A stretch of DNA of 47,440 nt from CAYNWT01 sp964450955 (GTDB lineage Bacteria > Planctomycetota > Planctomycetia > Planctomycetales > Planctomycetaceae): positions 1-47,440 of the forward strand of contig CAYVFI010000045.1 in assembly GCA_964450955.1 (NCBI GenBank). The letters run 5' to 3'. Positions 7,155 through 17,100 of the stretch are shown here, piece after piece. Position numbers and translations under genes: made by a program. The notes under the pieces are model-generated. The model did no database searches. It had not been told where the DNA came from and saw only the letters and a program-made list of their open reading frames with translations. Position 1 is the stretch's first letter. The number at the start of each line of letters is the position of its first letter.

Positions 7155-8453
7155 TTAAAGCACGCCGCGCCCGGACAGTTTTTGGAATAGCTCAAGGCAG
7201 TAACGGTCCGTCATGCCGGACACGTAGTCGGTGCACGCGAGGATTCGCTGGTACGGTGTCATTGACGGGGTGATGCGGATGTCTGTGAGTTTCAGGACGT
7301 GCGAATCGTAGCCCTTGGGCGAGTTCACCATGGCGGCCGGCAACAGAATATCCAGTAGGCCCTGAATCGCGCTGTAACCGGCGGCTTCCATTTCAATGAC
7401 GCGTTCGTTGTCGAACACCTTCTCGCGAACCAGTTGCGTGGCGGCGGCGTACGGTTCGCTGGCTGGGCAGTGATCGATGAGCGAACCGGTGAAGGTTCCG
7501 TCGATGATGGCGGTGGTGTTGTCAGCGAAGACCTGGACACACTGTTGGGCGAGTTCGTTAATCGCCAGCGCGCGGCCCATGGCCATTTTGTCGGTGGCCG
7601 GCATTGTTTTGCCGCGCAGTCGGATGTCGCCGATGGCTTCTAAAATCGCGCAGCCTTCGTCCAGTGGAACCAGGCCGGCTTTGCAGCCGTCCTCTAAATC
7701 GATGATGGCGTAGCAAATATCGTCGGCCGCTTCGGAGAGGAATGCCAGCGGGTGCCGAGCGTACTCGCCGTGTTCGTCAGCAGGGCGTTCGATGCGTTCG
7801 AAGGTTTCCTGGAACAGTTGTCGGTCGTCTTCGAAGCAGCCGTGCTTCTTGTAACGGTGCTTCTTCGCCAGCGAACTGAATGTCGGGTACTTAATCACCG
7901 CGCCAAGGGTTGCCGCCGTGAGTCTCATTCCACCCGCGCGGCTCATTTGCAGGCGTGACAGAATGCGGAACGTTTGCGCGTTGCCTTCGAAGCGTTCGAT
8001 GTCGCTGAGTTCTGTGTCCGATAATTCCGACAGCCCGATGGAGTGTCGGTTCTTGCGAGCCCATTCCTGGATGGCTTTCTCACCGAAGTGCCCGAACGGT
8101 GGGTTCCCGATGTCGTGAGCCAGACACGCGGCCGCGACAACGGCTTCAAAGTCACCCTGCGCGCAGACGTCGCTGATGTCGTCGCCCAGCATGTGATAGA
8201 TGTGCGTGGCCAGCGAACGTCCGACGCACGACACTTCAAGGCTGTGTGTCAGCCGCTGACGTGTGTACGCGGTTTCGGGAAACGGGACGACCTGCGTCTT
8301 TTCACTGAGCCGTCTGAATGCGGCGGAAAAGATGATGCGATCGTAGTCCTTGTGGAACTCAGAACGCGGCGCGTTGGCGTCGGTTGGGCGAGGGTTTGGT
8401 TCGCCGACCCGAGTATCTGAAAGGAAGTGCTGCCACGCATCCGTCTGCGGCAT
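7155..8453 (-). CDS. dgt: Deoxyguanosinetriphosphate triphosphohydrolase-like HD protein
   Basis: 432 residues from the ATG at 8453; an in-frame TTG at 8471 would add six. The dGTPase signature is clear: SEFHKDYDRIIFSAAFRRLS, KTQVVPFP, RLTHSLEVSCVGRSLA, the metal-binding LAHDIGNPPFGHFGE and the distal EAADDICYAIIDLEDG. The HD-fold metal ligands (the His of RLTHSLEV, the His-Asp pair, the distal Asp) are all present. The family hydrolyses dGTP, in some members any dNTP, to deoxynucleoside and triphosphate, lowering dNTP pools. Divergent from the sulfatase gene. Substrate choice cannot be read from sequence. Confidence 0.92.
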   Translation of the reverse strand: MPQTDAWQHFLSDTRVGEPNPRPTDANAPRSEFHKDYDRIIFSAAFRRLSEKTQVVPFPETAYTRQRLTHSLEVSCVGRSLATHIYHMLGDDISDVCAQGDFEAVVAAACLAHDIGNPPFGHFGEKAIQEWARKNRHSIGLSELSDTELSDIERFEGNAQTFRILSRLQMSRAGGMRLTAATLGAVIKYPTFSSLAKKHRYKKHGCFEDDRQLFQETFERIERPADEHGEYARHPLAFLSEAADDICYAIIDLEDGCKAGLVPLDEGCAILEAIGDIRLRGKTMPATDKMAMGRALAINELAQQCVQVFADNTTAIIDGTFTGSLIDHCPASEPYAAATQLVREKVFDNERVIEMEAAGYSAIQGLLDILLPAAMVNSPKGYDSHVLKLTDIRITPSMTPYQRILACTDYVSGMTDRYCLELFQKLSGRGVL

Positions 8454-8734
8454 GATGGGTTCGCTCGCCAAATTTCAAAGTTCACTCGGACGAATTTGAC
8501 CGCATCCGCCCCGCGTTTACAAGAAGAAGCGTTTCGCTTCACCGGTATCCGGTGGGGGTGGTGGCTGGGGTTGGGATGTGGTGGGCCGGTTGGACATGGG
8601 TTTGGGGGCCCGTGTAAGGGGCGGTTGTTGGTTCAGGTTTTGTTGGGTGGCCGGGCTACCGGGGCTCGGTGGGTTGTGGCGTGGGATTTCTTGTAGACTG
8701 GTGGTTCGAGATGAAACGGTTTTGGGAAAGACTC
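8454..8734. other. Divergent intergenic region with a G-rich tract
   Basis: Contains a small hairpin gaagcgtttcgcttc (8526-8540) and, from about 8551, a plus strand very rich in G runs (GGGGG, GGGG, GGG, GGG within about 40 bases), a possible G-quadruplex-forming stretch. No gene seen. Confidence 0.5.
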
Positions 8735-10645
8735 ATGCTAAAGACGCTTGCTTTGCTGTCGGTGGTTTCCGTTGCGTGTGCAGCTGACCGTCCCAACATC
8801 GTTTGGTTGTCGTGCGAGGACATCAGCGCTCACTTGGGGTGTTATGGGGATGAGCGAGCGATCACGCCGCACCTTGATCAGTTGGCGAAGGAGGGTGTGC
8901 GGTATACGCACGCGTACACGACGGCCGGCGTTTGTGCTCCCTGTCGTTCAGGCATTATCACGGGCATGTACCAGACGACTTTGGGAACGCACCACATGCG
9001 TTCCACTGCGAAGTTGCCAAAACACATTCGAGCGTTCCCGGCGTACTTGCGCGAGGCCGGGTATTACTGTTCGAACAATTCGAAGCAGGACTATCAGTTC
9101 AAGACACCGAAGGACGTGTGGGACGAATCAAAGCGTAAGGCGCACTGGCGACGGCGTAAGGACAAGTCGCAGCCGTTCTTTTCTGTGTTCAATTTTACTG
9201 GCTGCCATGAGAGTGGGATTGCGGGCGAGGCGAAGTACAAGCAGGTCACGAAAAATTTGTCGCCCGAGCAGCGGCAGGATCCGGATAAGCTCACACTACC
9301 GCCGTACTATCCGGACACGCCGATTGTGCGTGAAGATTGGAAGCGGAACTACGAACTCATCACGGCCATGGATGCGTGGGCCGGTGATTTGATTCAGCAG
9401 CTCAAGGACGACGGGCTGTATGAGAACACGATCATCATGTACTGGTCAGATCACGGCGTCGGGTTGCCTCGAGCAAAACGCTGGCTGTACGAATCGGGCA
9501 CCCACATTCCGCTGATCGCGCGAATCCCGGAGTCGTTGCGGACGGACGGGCAGGGGGTTCCGGGAACGGTCGACGATCAACTCATCAGCAGTATCGATTT
9601 CGCTCCGACGGTGTTGCACCTGTTGGGTTTGGAGATCCCCGCTCACATGCAGGGCAGGGCGTTCCTTGGTTCTCAACTGACTCCGGAACGCAAGTACGTG
9701 TTCGGTGCGCGGGATCGGATGGACGAACGGTACGACATCATCCGAATGGTTCGCAACAAGCGGTTCCGTTACATCCGCAACTACGAACCGTTCAAGCCGT
9801 ACTACCAATACATGAACACGCCAGAGAAGGGCGCGACGATGAAGGAGATTCGTCGCGTGCATGCGGAAGGCAAGCTGCCGGCCGCGGCCAAGTTGTTCAT
9901 GGCTGATTCGAAGCCGGTTGAAGAACTCTACGACGTGGAATCTGATCCGCACGAGATCAACAACATCGCGGCTGACCCGCAGCACGCCGCGACGTTGGAG
10001 GAATTACGCAAGCAGCACCTGGATTGGGTGATGCAAACACGTGACCTGGGGTTGTTGCCAGAGTCAGAGATTGAACGGCGCGAGGTCGCGGCCGGTAGCC
10101 GGTTCGACATACTGCGGGGCGAAGGTGGGGCCAAGCTGATGTGGGACCTGCGAAAGGTTTCAAGTCAGGCGCTTGAGCCGGACAAGTACGCCAAGGAGCT
10201 CCGTGCTGCACTGGAGCACGCTGATCCGGCGGTGCGGTTTTGGGGGTACATAGGGATTGGGAATCGAACGGTTTGGGACACGGAACCAAAGAGCGAACGC
10301 GAGCTGATCGACGCATTTTTTCTGTACCGCATCAACTTGACTGTCCGACAGGGCAAACAGGCAGATGGCTTTACCGGTCCGTGCGTTCGGGTAGCTCTGG
10401 CACGAGCTTTGATCAAATTGAAGAGTGATGACTCGGCGAGGGAGCTGTTGAAAGACGCGCTGTCCTCCGACAACCAATGGGCACGTTTGCGGGCGGCGAT
10501 TGTTCTGGATGAGGCTGGCGAGGTGGCTCGGCCGTTGGTGGAGGACTTGAAGAAATGTCTGACCGATCAGCCGAACAAGTACATTACTCGTGTCGCGAAC
10601 CGTGCGTTAAACAAGCTATTGGGCGCGGACAACGTGGTTCCTTAA
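8735..10645 (+). CDS. Exported arylsulfatase-type sulfatase with a HEAT-like C-terminal region
   Basis: From the ATG at 8735 the protein starts with a compact signal peptide (LKTLALLSVVSVACA then ADRPN); an ATG at 8711 and an upstream GTG are alternatives. The sulfatase domain opens RPNIVWLSCEDISAHLGCYG (metal-binding Asp), and the nucleophile motif is CAPCRSGI, matching C-x-P-x-R, with Cys67 (numbered from 8735) expected to become formylglycine. YWSDHGVGLPRAKRWLYE carries further metal and substrate residues. The sulfatase part ends near residue 470; the last 150 residues look like alpha-helical repeats (EHADPAVRFWGYIGIGN, SDNQWARLRAAIVLDEAG). It should cleave sulfate esters, probably of algal polysaccharides, outside the cytoplasm. 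No maturase gene is nearby. Confidence 0.9.
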   Translation: MLKTLALLSVVSVACAADRPNIVWLSCEDISAHLGCYGDERAITPHLDQLAKEGVRYTHAYTTAGVCAPCRSGIITGMYQTTLGTHHMRSTAKLPKHIRAFPAYLREAGYYCSNNSKQDYQFKTPKDVWDESKRKAHWRRRKDKSQPFFSVFNFTGCHESGIAGEAKYKQVTKNLSPEQRQDPDKLTLPPYYPDTPIVREDWKRNYELITAMDAWAGDLIQQLKDDGLYENTIIMYWSDHGVGLPRAKRWLYESGTHIPLIARIPESLRTDGQGVPGTVDDQLISSIDFAPTVLHLLGLEIPAHMQGRAFLGSQLTPERKYVFGARDRMDERYDIIRMVRNKRFRYIRNYEPFKPYYQYMNTPEKGATMKEIRRVHAEGKLPAAAKLFMADSKPVEELYDVESDPHEINNIAADPQHAATLEELRKQHLDWVMQTRDLGLLPESEIERREVAAGSRFDILRGEGGAKLMWDLRKVSSQALEPDKYAKELRAALEHADPAVRFWGYIGIGNRTVWDTEPKSERELIDAFFLYRINLTVRQGKQADGFTGPCVRVALARALIKLKSDDSARELLKDALSSDNQWARLRAAIVLDEAGEVARPLVEDLKKCLTDQPNKYITRVANRALNKLLGADNVVP

Positions 10646-11007
10646 GGAAATCGGGCGTCCCGCGGATTTCCCACACAGATTCTCATCCGGCGGCATCCGG
10701 TACGTCGCCGCGCTAAATTTGAAGAAGCTCGGATACCGCACCCTGATGCCAAGTCGATGCTGCAGCAAGACATGGTGTCTAGCGAGAGGCTGGGATTACT
10801 TGCAGAGTGAGTCGGTGCATTTGGGTGTGAGCCATGCCACACAGATCGGGGAGATGGGCGAACGCGTGAGATAGTGGTGCTGTTGGGCGAGGGGATTATT
10901 TTGTTTCTCGCTATACTGTCGCCCCCTTCTGTCGGCCGCGTTTTGGATGAGTACAGCAGACGCATACTTCGCGGACGGAACTCACATCTTCGGCTCGGAA
11001 AAGAATC
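10646..11007. other. Intergenic, 362 bp, nothing recognised
   Basis: No convincing open frame, hairpin terminator or repeat. A minus-strand frame at 10642-10965 has no family resemblance. Confidence 0.5.
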
Positions 11008-11970
11008 ATGACGGAATCAACTCGGCGGCAATTTCTTGAACAATCATCCTGTGCGGCCTGGGTGATGGGCTTGGCGGCTATATCTCCTGCTGGTGTTCGG
11101 GCTGCGTTTTCTCAGACGGACAAACGTAAAGTCGTTTCCAAAGAAAAATGGGGCCGGATTGAACAGGTGGCCGATCGCATCTGGGCGTTGGTGTCGACTC
11201 CGTTTGAAACGAGAGACTACACGACTGTTTCCAACGGTGGAATTATCGCCGGCACGGATCGTGTCGTTGTGATTGAGGGGCTTAACCAGCCCAAAGGCGC
11301 TAAGTGGTTGGCCGAACGCGCGAAAGAGCTTACGGGAAAGTGGCCGACTGACGTTGTGGTGACGCACTACCATTCGGATCATTCGGCTGGTGTCATGGGT
11401 TACCAGCTTGATGGAACCGACACGCATCTGTGGCTGACCAAACAAACGCAGACATTGATTGAAACGAAAAACAAACGCGGCGGGAAAACGCCGAAGCTGC
11501 TTCCATCTATCAAGACAGTTGCCGCGGACAAACCAGTCACGATTGATCTGGGCGGGCGAACAGTGCTCATCCAAACGCAATCCGGGCACACGCCAAGTGA
11601 CGTGACGATTGAGGTTAAGGAACCCAACGTTCTGTTTTGTGGCGACCTGTTTTTTAACCGGCTGGTTCCCAACTACGTTGATGCGCAGCCGCGAAAGCTG
11701 AAAGCGTCTGTGGCTGGGTTCAAACGCGAGAAGGATACGCTGTACATACCGGGTCACGGTTCGATTGCGACTGCAAAAGATCTCTCCATCTACTGTGAAT
11801 TCCTGGACATGATGGAGGATTCAGCGGCGAAAAGTTTGAAAGCCGGAAAGTCCGCAAAGGCTGCTGCGGCAGAGTTCAAACTGCCGACAGAGTTTGCAAA
11901 GTGGTATATCTTTTCCCCTCAGGTCATTCCCCGCGCGTTCGCGGCGTGGTACCGAGAACTTGAGCGTTAG
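11008..11970 (+). CDS. Metallo-beta-lactamase-fold hydrolase with a Tat signal
   Basis: 320 residues. The twin-arginine leader TRRQFLEQSSCAAWVMGLAA indicates export in folded form. The MBL core follows: IIAGTDRVVVIEGL, the zinc motif THYHSDHSAG (about 119-128), a later GHTPSDVTIEV and LFCGDLFFNR, and YIPGHGSIAT. These supply the His and Asp ligands of a two-zinc site. Family members act as lactamases, thioesterases, lactonases or hydrolases of other esters, and nothing here singles out a substrate. The spacing resembles the quinoprotein-relay/SoxH-like branch rather than true beta-lactamases. Monocistronic in appearance. Confidence 0.85.
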   Translation: MTESTRRQFLEQSSCAAWVMGLAAISPAGVRAAFSQTDKRKVVSKEKWGRIEQVADRIWALVSTPFETRDYTTVSNGGIIAGTDRVVVIEGLNQPKGAKWLAERAKELTGKWPTDVVVTHYHSDHSAGVMGYQLDGTDTHLWLTKQTQTLIETKNKRGGKTPKLLPSIKTVAADKPVTIDLGGRTVLIQTQSGHTPSDVTIEVKEPNVLFCGDLFFNRLVPNYVDAQPRKLKASVAGFKREKDTLYIPGHGSIATAKDLSIYCEFLDMMEDSAAKSLKAGKSAKAAAAEFKLPTEFAKWYIFSPQVIPRAFAAWYRELER

Positions 11971-12187
11971 CCAGAACCGGTCTTGCCTGATCCGGCGACT
12001 TGGTCACAATTTCAGCGGCCTGGCCAATCAATCCACGGTTTCCGCTGGTTTCTGACAATGGCCTTGCTATTACCAATAGAAGAAAGCGGAAACAAGGTCG
12101 CCATCGGGCGATGGATTTGTTATCTCTCCGCAATATTGCACCGCCTGCGGGGCCGCCGGAGCGATGTACTGACAAAGGAATCATCGC

Positions 12188-13153
12188 GTGGCGACTGTTG
12201 AATCACGGAAAATTGACTGGGCAGCTGTATGTGTAGTCGGAGGTATCCACCTGCTGGCTTTGACGGCATTAAGCCCCTGGCTGTTTAGCTGGACGGGAGT
12301 CGCTTTGGCGGTTGGCGGTTGCTACGTCTTCGGCACCCTGGGCATCAACATGGGCTATCACCGCCTGTTGTCCCATCGTAGTTTCAAGTGCCCGCTGTGG
12401 GTCGAGCACACGCTGGCGATTCTGGGTGTTTGCTGCCTGGAAAAGACCCCGGGTCAGTTTGTGGCAACTCACAGAGCCCACCATCAGTTTTCTGATGACG
12501 AAGGCGATCCACACTCACCGATCGTGACACTGTTCTGGGGTCACATGGGTTGGATTTTCAGAGAAAATCCCGACTTCTACAACACTGCCAATTACGAACG
12601 TTACGCGCGGGACATTTTTAAGGATCCGTTCTATCTGAAGCTCGAACGGAACCTGCTTTGGCTGCAGGTTTACTTCCTGCACGCATTTCTGTTTTATCTG
12701 GTCGGTTCTCTTTTCGGATGGCTAATGCCGGGCGGTTCTTTCGCGGCGGGTGTGCAGTTCGGACTTAGCGTGATGGTGTGGGGCGTGTTCCTGAGAACCG
12801 TTCTTGTTTGGCACATTACATGGAGCGTGAATTCAATCGGTCACGTTTGGGGCTATCGGAACTACGACACCAAAGAGAACTCTCGCAACAGCCTTTTGGT
12901 TGGCCTGATTAGTAACGGTGACGGCTGGCACAATAATCATCACGCCGATCAACGTGCGGCCGCTCACGGTCACAAATGGTGGGAAATTGACGTTACTTAT
13001 CTCACGCTTGTTGTGATGCGAACCTTCGGACTGGCCTGGGATTTGGTTCCTGTCGGCAAGCACATTGCGGTCGCGGATACCGTAGATGTGATGAAGAAGA
13101 AATCAGCGAAGCCTGCTAAAGAAGTCGAACCCGAACCAGTCAAAGTCGGGTAG
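12188..13153 (+). CDS. Acyl-CoA / fatty-acid delta-9-type desaturase
   Basis: 321 residues starting at a GTG with AAAGGAA about 8 bases upstream. Membrane-bound di-iron desaturase: hydrophobic hairpins near 12-50 and 165-220 and the three histidine boxes HRLLSH (58-63), HRAHH (95-99) and HNNHH (248-252). Between them lie GDPHSPIVTLFWGHMGWIF and WGYRNYDTKENSRN, both usual for the stearoyl-CoA desaturase-like group. It inserts a cis double bond in acyl chains using O2 and electrons from a ferredoxin or cytochrome b5-like donor; no fused donor domain is present. The C-terminal 25 residues are a Lys/Glu/Pro tail. Likely tunes membrane fluidity. Confidence 0.92.
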   Translation: MATVESRKIDWAAVCVVGGIHLLALTALSPWLFSWTGVALAVGGCYVFGTLGINMGYHRLLSHRSFKCPLWVEHTLAILGVCCLEKTPGQFVATHRAHHQFSDDEGDPHSPIVTLFWGHMGWIFRENPDFYNTANYERYARDIFKDPFYLKLERNLLWLQVYFLHAFLFYLVGSLFGWLMPGGSFAAGVQFGLSVMVWGVFLRTVLVWHITWSVNSIGHVWGYRNYDTKENSRNSLLVGLISNGDGWHNNHHADQRAAAHGHKWWEIDVTYLTLVVMRTFGLAWDLVPVGKHIAVADTVDVMKKKSAKPAKEVEPEPVKVG

Positions 13154-13361
13154 GCGTCTTCCTGCTTTATCGGTGTTCGGCAGCGACGTGGCAGAGGCAA
13201 ACTTTGCTGTGGTCAGCGTAAGGAATTGGTGGTGACGGCTTTAGGTTATAAGCCCACGGCCCCAGTCTGCCGAATTCCTGGTCTACCGAACGCCCCTGTT
13301 TACCGGTTCTTCTGGGATTTTTGTGGCTGGCAGTATCTTCTGATTCTCTCGGAGTGTCTCA

Positions 13362-13407
13362 GTTGCGGAGCAACGACATGCGATAGCCTCGGACTTTAGT
13401 CCGAGGA
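13362..13407 (+). repeat. Hairpin repeat, copy A
   Basis: Starts gttgcggagcaacgacatg, then cgatagcctcgg, and ends in the perfect hairpin cctcggact tt agtccgagg (13388-13407). Confidence 0.8.
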
Positions 13408-13429
13408 CGTGCGCGACCCGTTCGTACGA

Positions 13430-13450
13430 GTCGCGGAGCGACGACATGCG
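13430..13450 (+). repeat. Hairpin repeat, copy B (5' part only)
   Basis: Same opening as copy A, tcgcggagcgacgacatgcg, but the gatagcctcgg hairpin half is missing. Confidence 0.65.
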
Positions 13451-13538
13451 GCCATTCGCGCAATCACTCTCGCATTACAACGCGTTCAACGATCCACCTG
13501 CCGCCGCTTCGCGGCTTCGGAAGTTGCGGGCCACGTTT

Positions 13539-13583
13539 CCTCGGGTTGAAACCCGAGGCTATCGCATGTCGTCGCTCCGCGAC
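13539..13583 (-). repeat. Hairpin repeat, copy C, inverted
   Basis: Reverse orientation of copy A: the minus strand reads gtcgcggagcgacgacatg, cgatagcctcgg and a hairpin cctcgggtt ga aacccgagg. Loop-side bases co-vary with copy A (cctcggact versus cctcgggtt), so pairing is kept although the sequence changed. Confidence 0.8.
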
Positions 13584-13815
13584 TGAACGAAAATCGCTGT
13601 AGGAATAAGACAATGAGTGGAATAAACAGAAGTTTTAAGCCACAGACTTCTCAGAAGAACCTGTCTACCGAACGCCGCGTCTACCATAGCCGCCAGTCTG
13701 TCGCGGAATCTCAGGGAAGAGAAGTTGGGTACCCAACACGCAACGCACATCGGGGCCACATTCTGCTGACTAGACTGATAGGCGAGCGCGGGTTTGGGCT
13801 TGGGGCGTGTTTGGG

Positions 13816-14142
13816 CTACATCGTTCTTACGCGTTCGACTTTGGCGATGCGGAGTGAAAACGATTCATACCATTTGTCTCGGCCGGCTTTTTGAGCGGCC
13901 AGGTGTTCGGCGTTTTGTTGCCAATTGCGAATCGAGGCTTCGTCGGCCCAGTACGAGACGGTAATGCCGGTGCTGCCTGGAGTCCGCGCGTATTCGACTC
14001 CCAGATAGCCGGGTTGTTGAGCGGCCAGTTTCAACATGCGTTCGGCGGTCGCCGCGTATTCTTCGTCTCCGATTCCGGTTCTGATTGAGCTAAAGATGAC
14101 TGCGTAGTACGGCGGATCGGGCGTACCGGGAAGGGGGCTCAT
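13816..14142 (-). CDS. Antibiotic-biosynthesis-monooxygenase (ABM) fold protein
   Basis: 108 residues from the ATG at 14142 (AGGA 7 bases upstream); a further in-frame start at 14169 is less likely. The sequence YYAVIFSSIRTG, AAQQPGYLGVEYARTPG, ITVSYWADEASIRNWQQNAEHLAAQKAGRDKW and SLRIAKVER is the pattern of the small dimeric ABM ferredoxin-fold group seen in many bacteria. Despite the name, most members have no proven oxygenase role; some degrade haem or oxidise quinones. It ends 24 bases into the gap from the cytochrome-assembly gene, which has the same strand, so co-transcription is possible, but a functional link is speculation. Confidence 0.8.
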   Translation of the reverse strand: MSPLPGTPDPPYYAVIFSSIRTGIGDEEYAATAERMLKLAAQQPGYLGVEYARTPGSTGITVSYWADEASIRNWQQNAEHLAAQKAGRDKWYESFSLRIAKVERVRTM

Positions 14143-14192
14143 ACTGCGATCCTGTCCGGGGTACGGCACGGTTTCTTCAGGCTATCAGGCTA

Positions 14193-17100
14193 TCAGGCGA
14201 TCTTAACTTCACCATCTTTGCGGAAGCTTCTCCACATGTCTTTCGGAAACAGTCCGATAGAAACGATAAGCAACTGGCTTAGCACGAACACGATGAGCCA
14301 GTACAGGCGGCCTTCGGTGAATCCATAAGAGTGCAGTCCCGCGCGGAGTTCGTTGACGCCGAACCATGACCAGGCGGTCACGACATTTCCAACGACTGAC
14401 AGCACGGCCATGCCGCGGTCTTTGATCATGTTATCCCAGCGAGCGTGCATGACGATCGCGTTCCAAATCACAATCATCATCGCGCCGTTTTCTTTGGGGT
14501 CCCAGCCCCAGAATCGGCCCCACGAGTCGTCGGCCCAGAGTCCGCCGAGGATGGTTCCGACAAAACTGAACAGCATCGCAAAGCAAATGGTCCCGTAAAT
14601 CATTCGCGAAAGTTCTTTGCGGTCGTTGTCTCGCAGTGTTGGAGTCAACACGCCCTTCAGGATGAAGACGGTGCCAAACAAGCCAGCCAGGAATGTGGCA
14701 GAGTAGCCAAGCGTGATGCAGACGACGTGTGTCGCCAGCCAGAACTGCGTGTCCAGAACCGCCTGAAGAACCTCAAAGGTATCGCCGTCTTTGCCCAGGA
14801 AGTAGGCAATGACAAGCGTGGCCGCTCCAGCCGCGGTACTTACAAGGTTCCCAATGCCGCGTTTGTTAACGAACTCAAAAATCAGACCCAACAGTACGGC
14901 TCCCCAACCGATGAAGACGGCTGACGAGTACAGGTTGGTGACCGGCGGGCGACCGGAGATGTATATTCGCGCGATTAATGCGAACGTGTGGAACGCGAAC
15001 GTCACCAGAGTAATTGTAAACGCTGCGCGGCTGAGTGGTTTTTCCCAGACGACCAGTGACAGGCATGCCAAAGCGAAGGCAATCAGGTACATCGCTGCGC
15101 AGTAGTACGACGGTGCGGCGTGGTTGAACCAGGCTTCAAAGCTGGTTCGCTTAGCATCGACATCTGCGAAGCCCGTCGCGGCGATTGCGGTGTTGTGATC
15201 TTCCACCAGCCGATTGAATTCCTTGATGTCGTCATTCTTCCATGCGTCCATGATTTCGAGGAACCGAGTGAGGTGCTGACTTGGTCCGGCGGCGATGTCT
15301 TCGTCGGTGAACAGCTTCGCTGCGATTTCTGTGGTGTAAGCATGAACGCGTTCGTTGATTCGCGCGATCGATACGTTTCCTGAGGCGAAGAGATCCTGTG
15401 TTGCCTGGACGGCCTCCGGTGAGACTTCGCTTCTCCATGTCAGCAAAACGTCAGCTGCCGAGACTTCATAGATTCTGGCCCGCTGTTCTTCGGAAAGGTC
15501 GTCGAAGATTTCTTTGGCCGTATTCTTGTCGCTGGCTGCGATCGTGGTAAGCAGCTCCTTTAGCTTGAATGTGTCCTGGCCAAGTTCCGGGATAATTCTG
15601 GCCGCAAGTTTGTTGAGATCCTGAGGTTCTTCCGGGGCTCGCGCTTTCAGTTCGTTAAGTTGCTCAACCATGTCTTCCAGGCCGCCCAGCACCAGTTCGC
15701 CGGGAAGTTGGTCCATGACGGCAGTCGCCAGGCCATCAACATCTTTGGCACCTGCCTTCGCGGCGAGTTTGAGCAAGTCATTCTTGACCGATGCAAGCGG
15801 GATGGCGTCCCACTTGCCGTCGAGTTTTTTGTCTGGTCGGGGTATCTGCAGGACAAGGGCGGAGTCCGATGTGGCTCCCATCCGCTTAAGTATGTCCTGT
15901 ATCTCCAAACGCCTTAACAGAGAACCTTGCGGTCGGTCCAGTTGGATTGTTGAGAACACCTGTTCGGACTGGTTGATGCGGCTCATGTTATTTGCGAGTT
16001 TGAGCAGCCGTCGCTGGAACCGGGTCGCCTTGTCTGCGTCGGCACTAAACTGGTTACTGGCTTGTTCAAGCTGGCCCTGCAGTTCGTCCCAGTGCTGCAT
16101 CACTTCTGCGACTGAGTAGGTCGCGCCGTCTCGCGGTTCCAGATCAAGAACCTGCAGCAGCTGTGGTTCGTCGATGCGGAGGACTCGGTGACGCCTGGCT
16201 TCTGCTCGGCCACTGATAACGTCCAGGTACCACCACAGTGCCGGCGTCTTACGTGTGATGGCGCTGTTGCCGGACATGCCGCGTTTTGCCAGCCGAGCAT
16301 AGACTTCGCGTTCGTCCATTTCCTTGCCGGCGGCGATGTATCTGACCAGGTCGGATACGTCACCTTCAAACGCGTCCAGGTCTTTAGGTTCGAGGCCAGG
16401 AATGGCTGCGAGCACGTCCTGCGAGACTTCGGGCCACTGATCCGTGAGTTCGTCCTCACGGAGTTCGCGGTTGAAGGCGGTCTTGCCGTTGGTCAGGACT
16501 CGTAGTCGGTTCATGGCGACAGAGCTAAGCGGCTGTTGTCGGCCGCCTTTGACCACCGGGATTTTTCCGAACGCGTAAATGTTGGCTTGGTCAGGATCCG
16601 TTTTTTTAACTCGGAACTTCGATCCAAAATACCCCACGACCACCAATCCCAGCACAATCGACCATGCCAAAGCTTTGCCACTGCCACGGGTTTTTGTGAC
16701 GGGATTTGCAAGTGTGTTTTCTGCTGCAGTCGTGTCGTCGGCGGCCAGCAAAGTGTCGGCTGTGTTGGTCCGAAGTTTTCGGTTTTGGTAACGAACCAAA
16801 GCCATGCCAAACTGCACGGCCATGCCTGTCAGCACAATCATGCAGGCCATGTACGGTAGCATCCAGCCGCGATTATTGACGACCTGCAGCGATGTCATTT
16901 CCGCACCGTCGGCGCGACTTGGGTCGAAGGATGCGGATCCTCTTTCGTTCCTGTTGTAGCTGGTTTGGTAGAGGGTCTCACCGCGATATCGCAGGGGATT
17001 ATTCATCCAAATCCGAACCTTGCGGTCGACGTTGTTTTCCTTGTCCAGCAGACGAACGACTGACGAGTAATCGCGTGGTGTGGACGTGCCCAGGTAGTCA

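Larger units (their letters stand above)
13154..13815. other. Gene-free block of inverted repeats, 660 bp
   Basis: No gene. The centre holds a family of hairpin-bearing repeats in both orientations (separate entries), and outside them a diverged inverted pair: (c/a)ggttcttctg...tgtggct near 13304-13330 on the plus strand and the same words on the minus strand near 13636-13663. The shorter motif gtctaccgaacgcc occurs directly repeated near 13281 and 13663. Confidence 0.6.

Noticed and set aside
13362..13583. CRISPR array
   Set aside because: Repeat copies are in opposite orientations and unevenly spaced, and carry internal hairpins; no spacer pattern and no cas genes.
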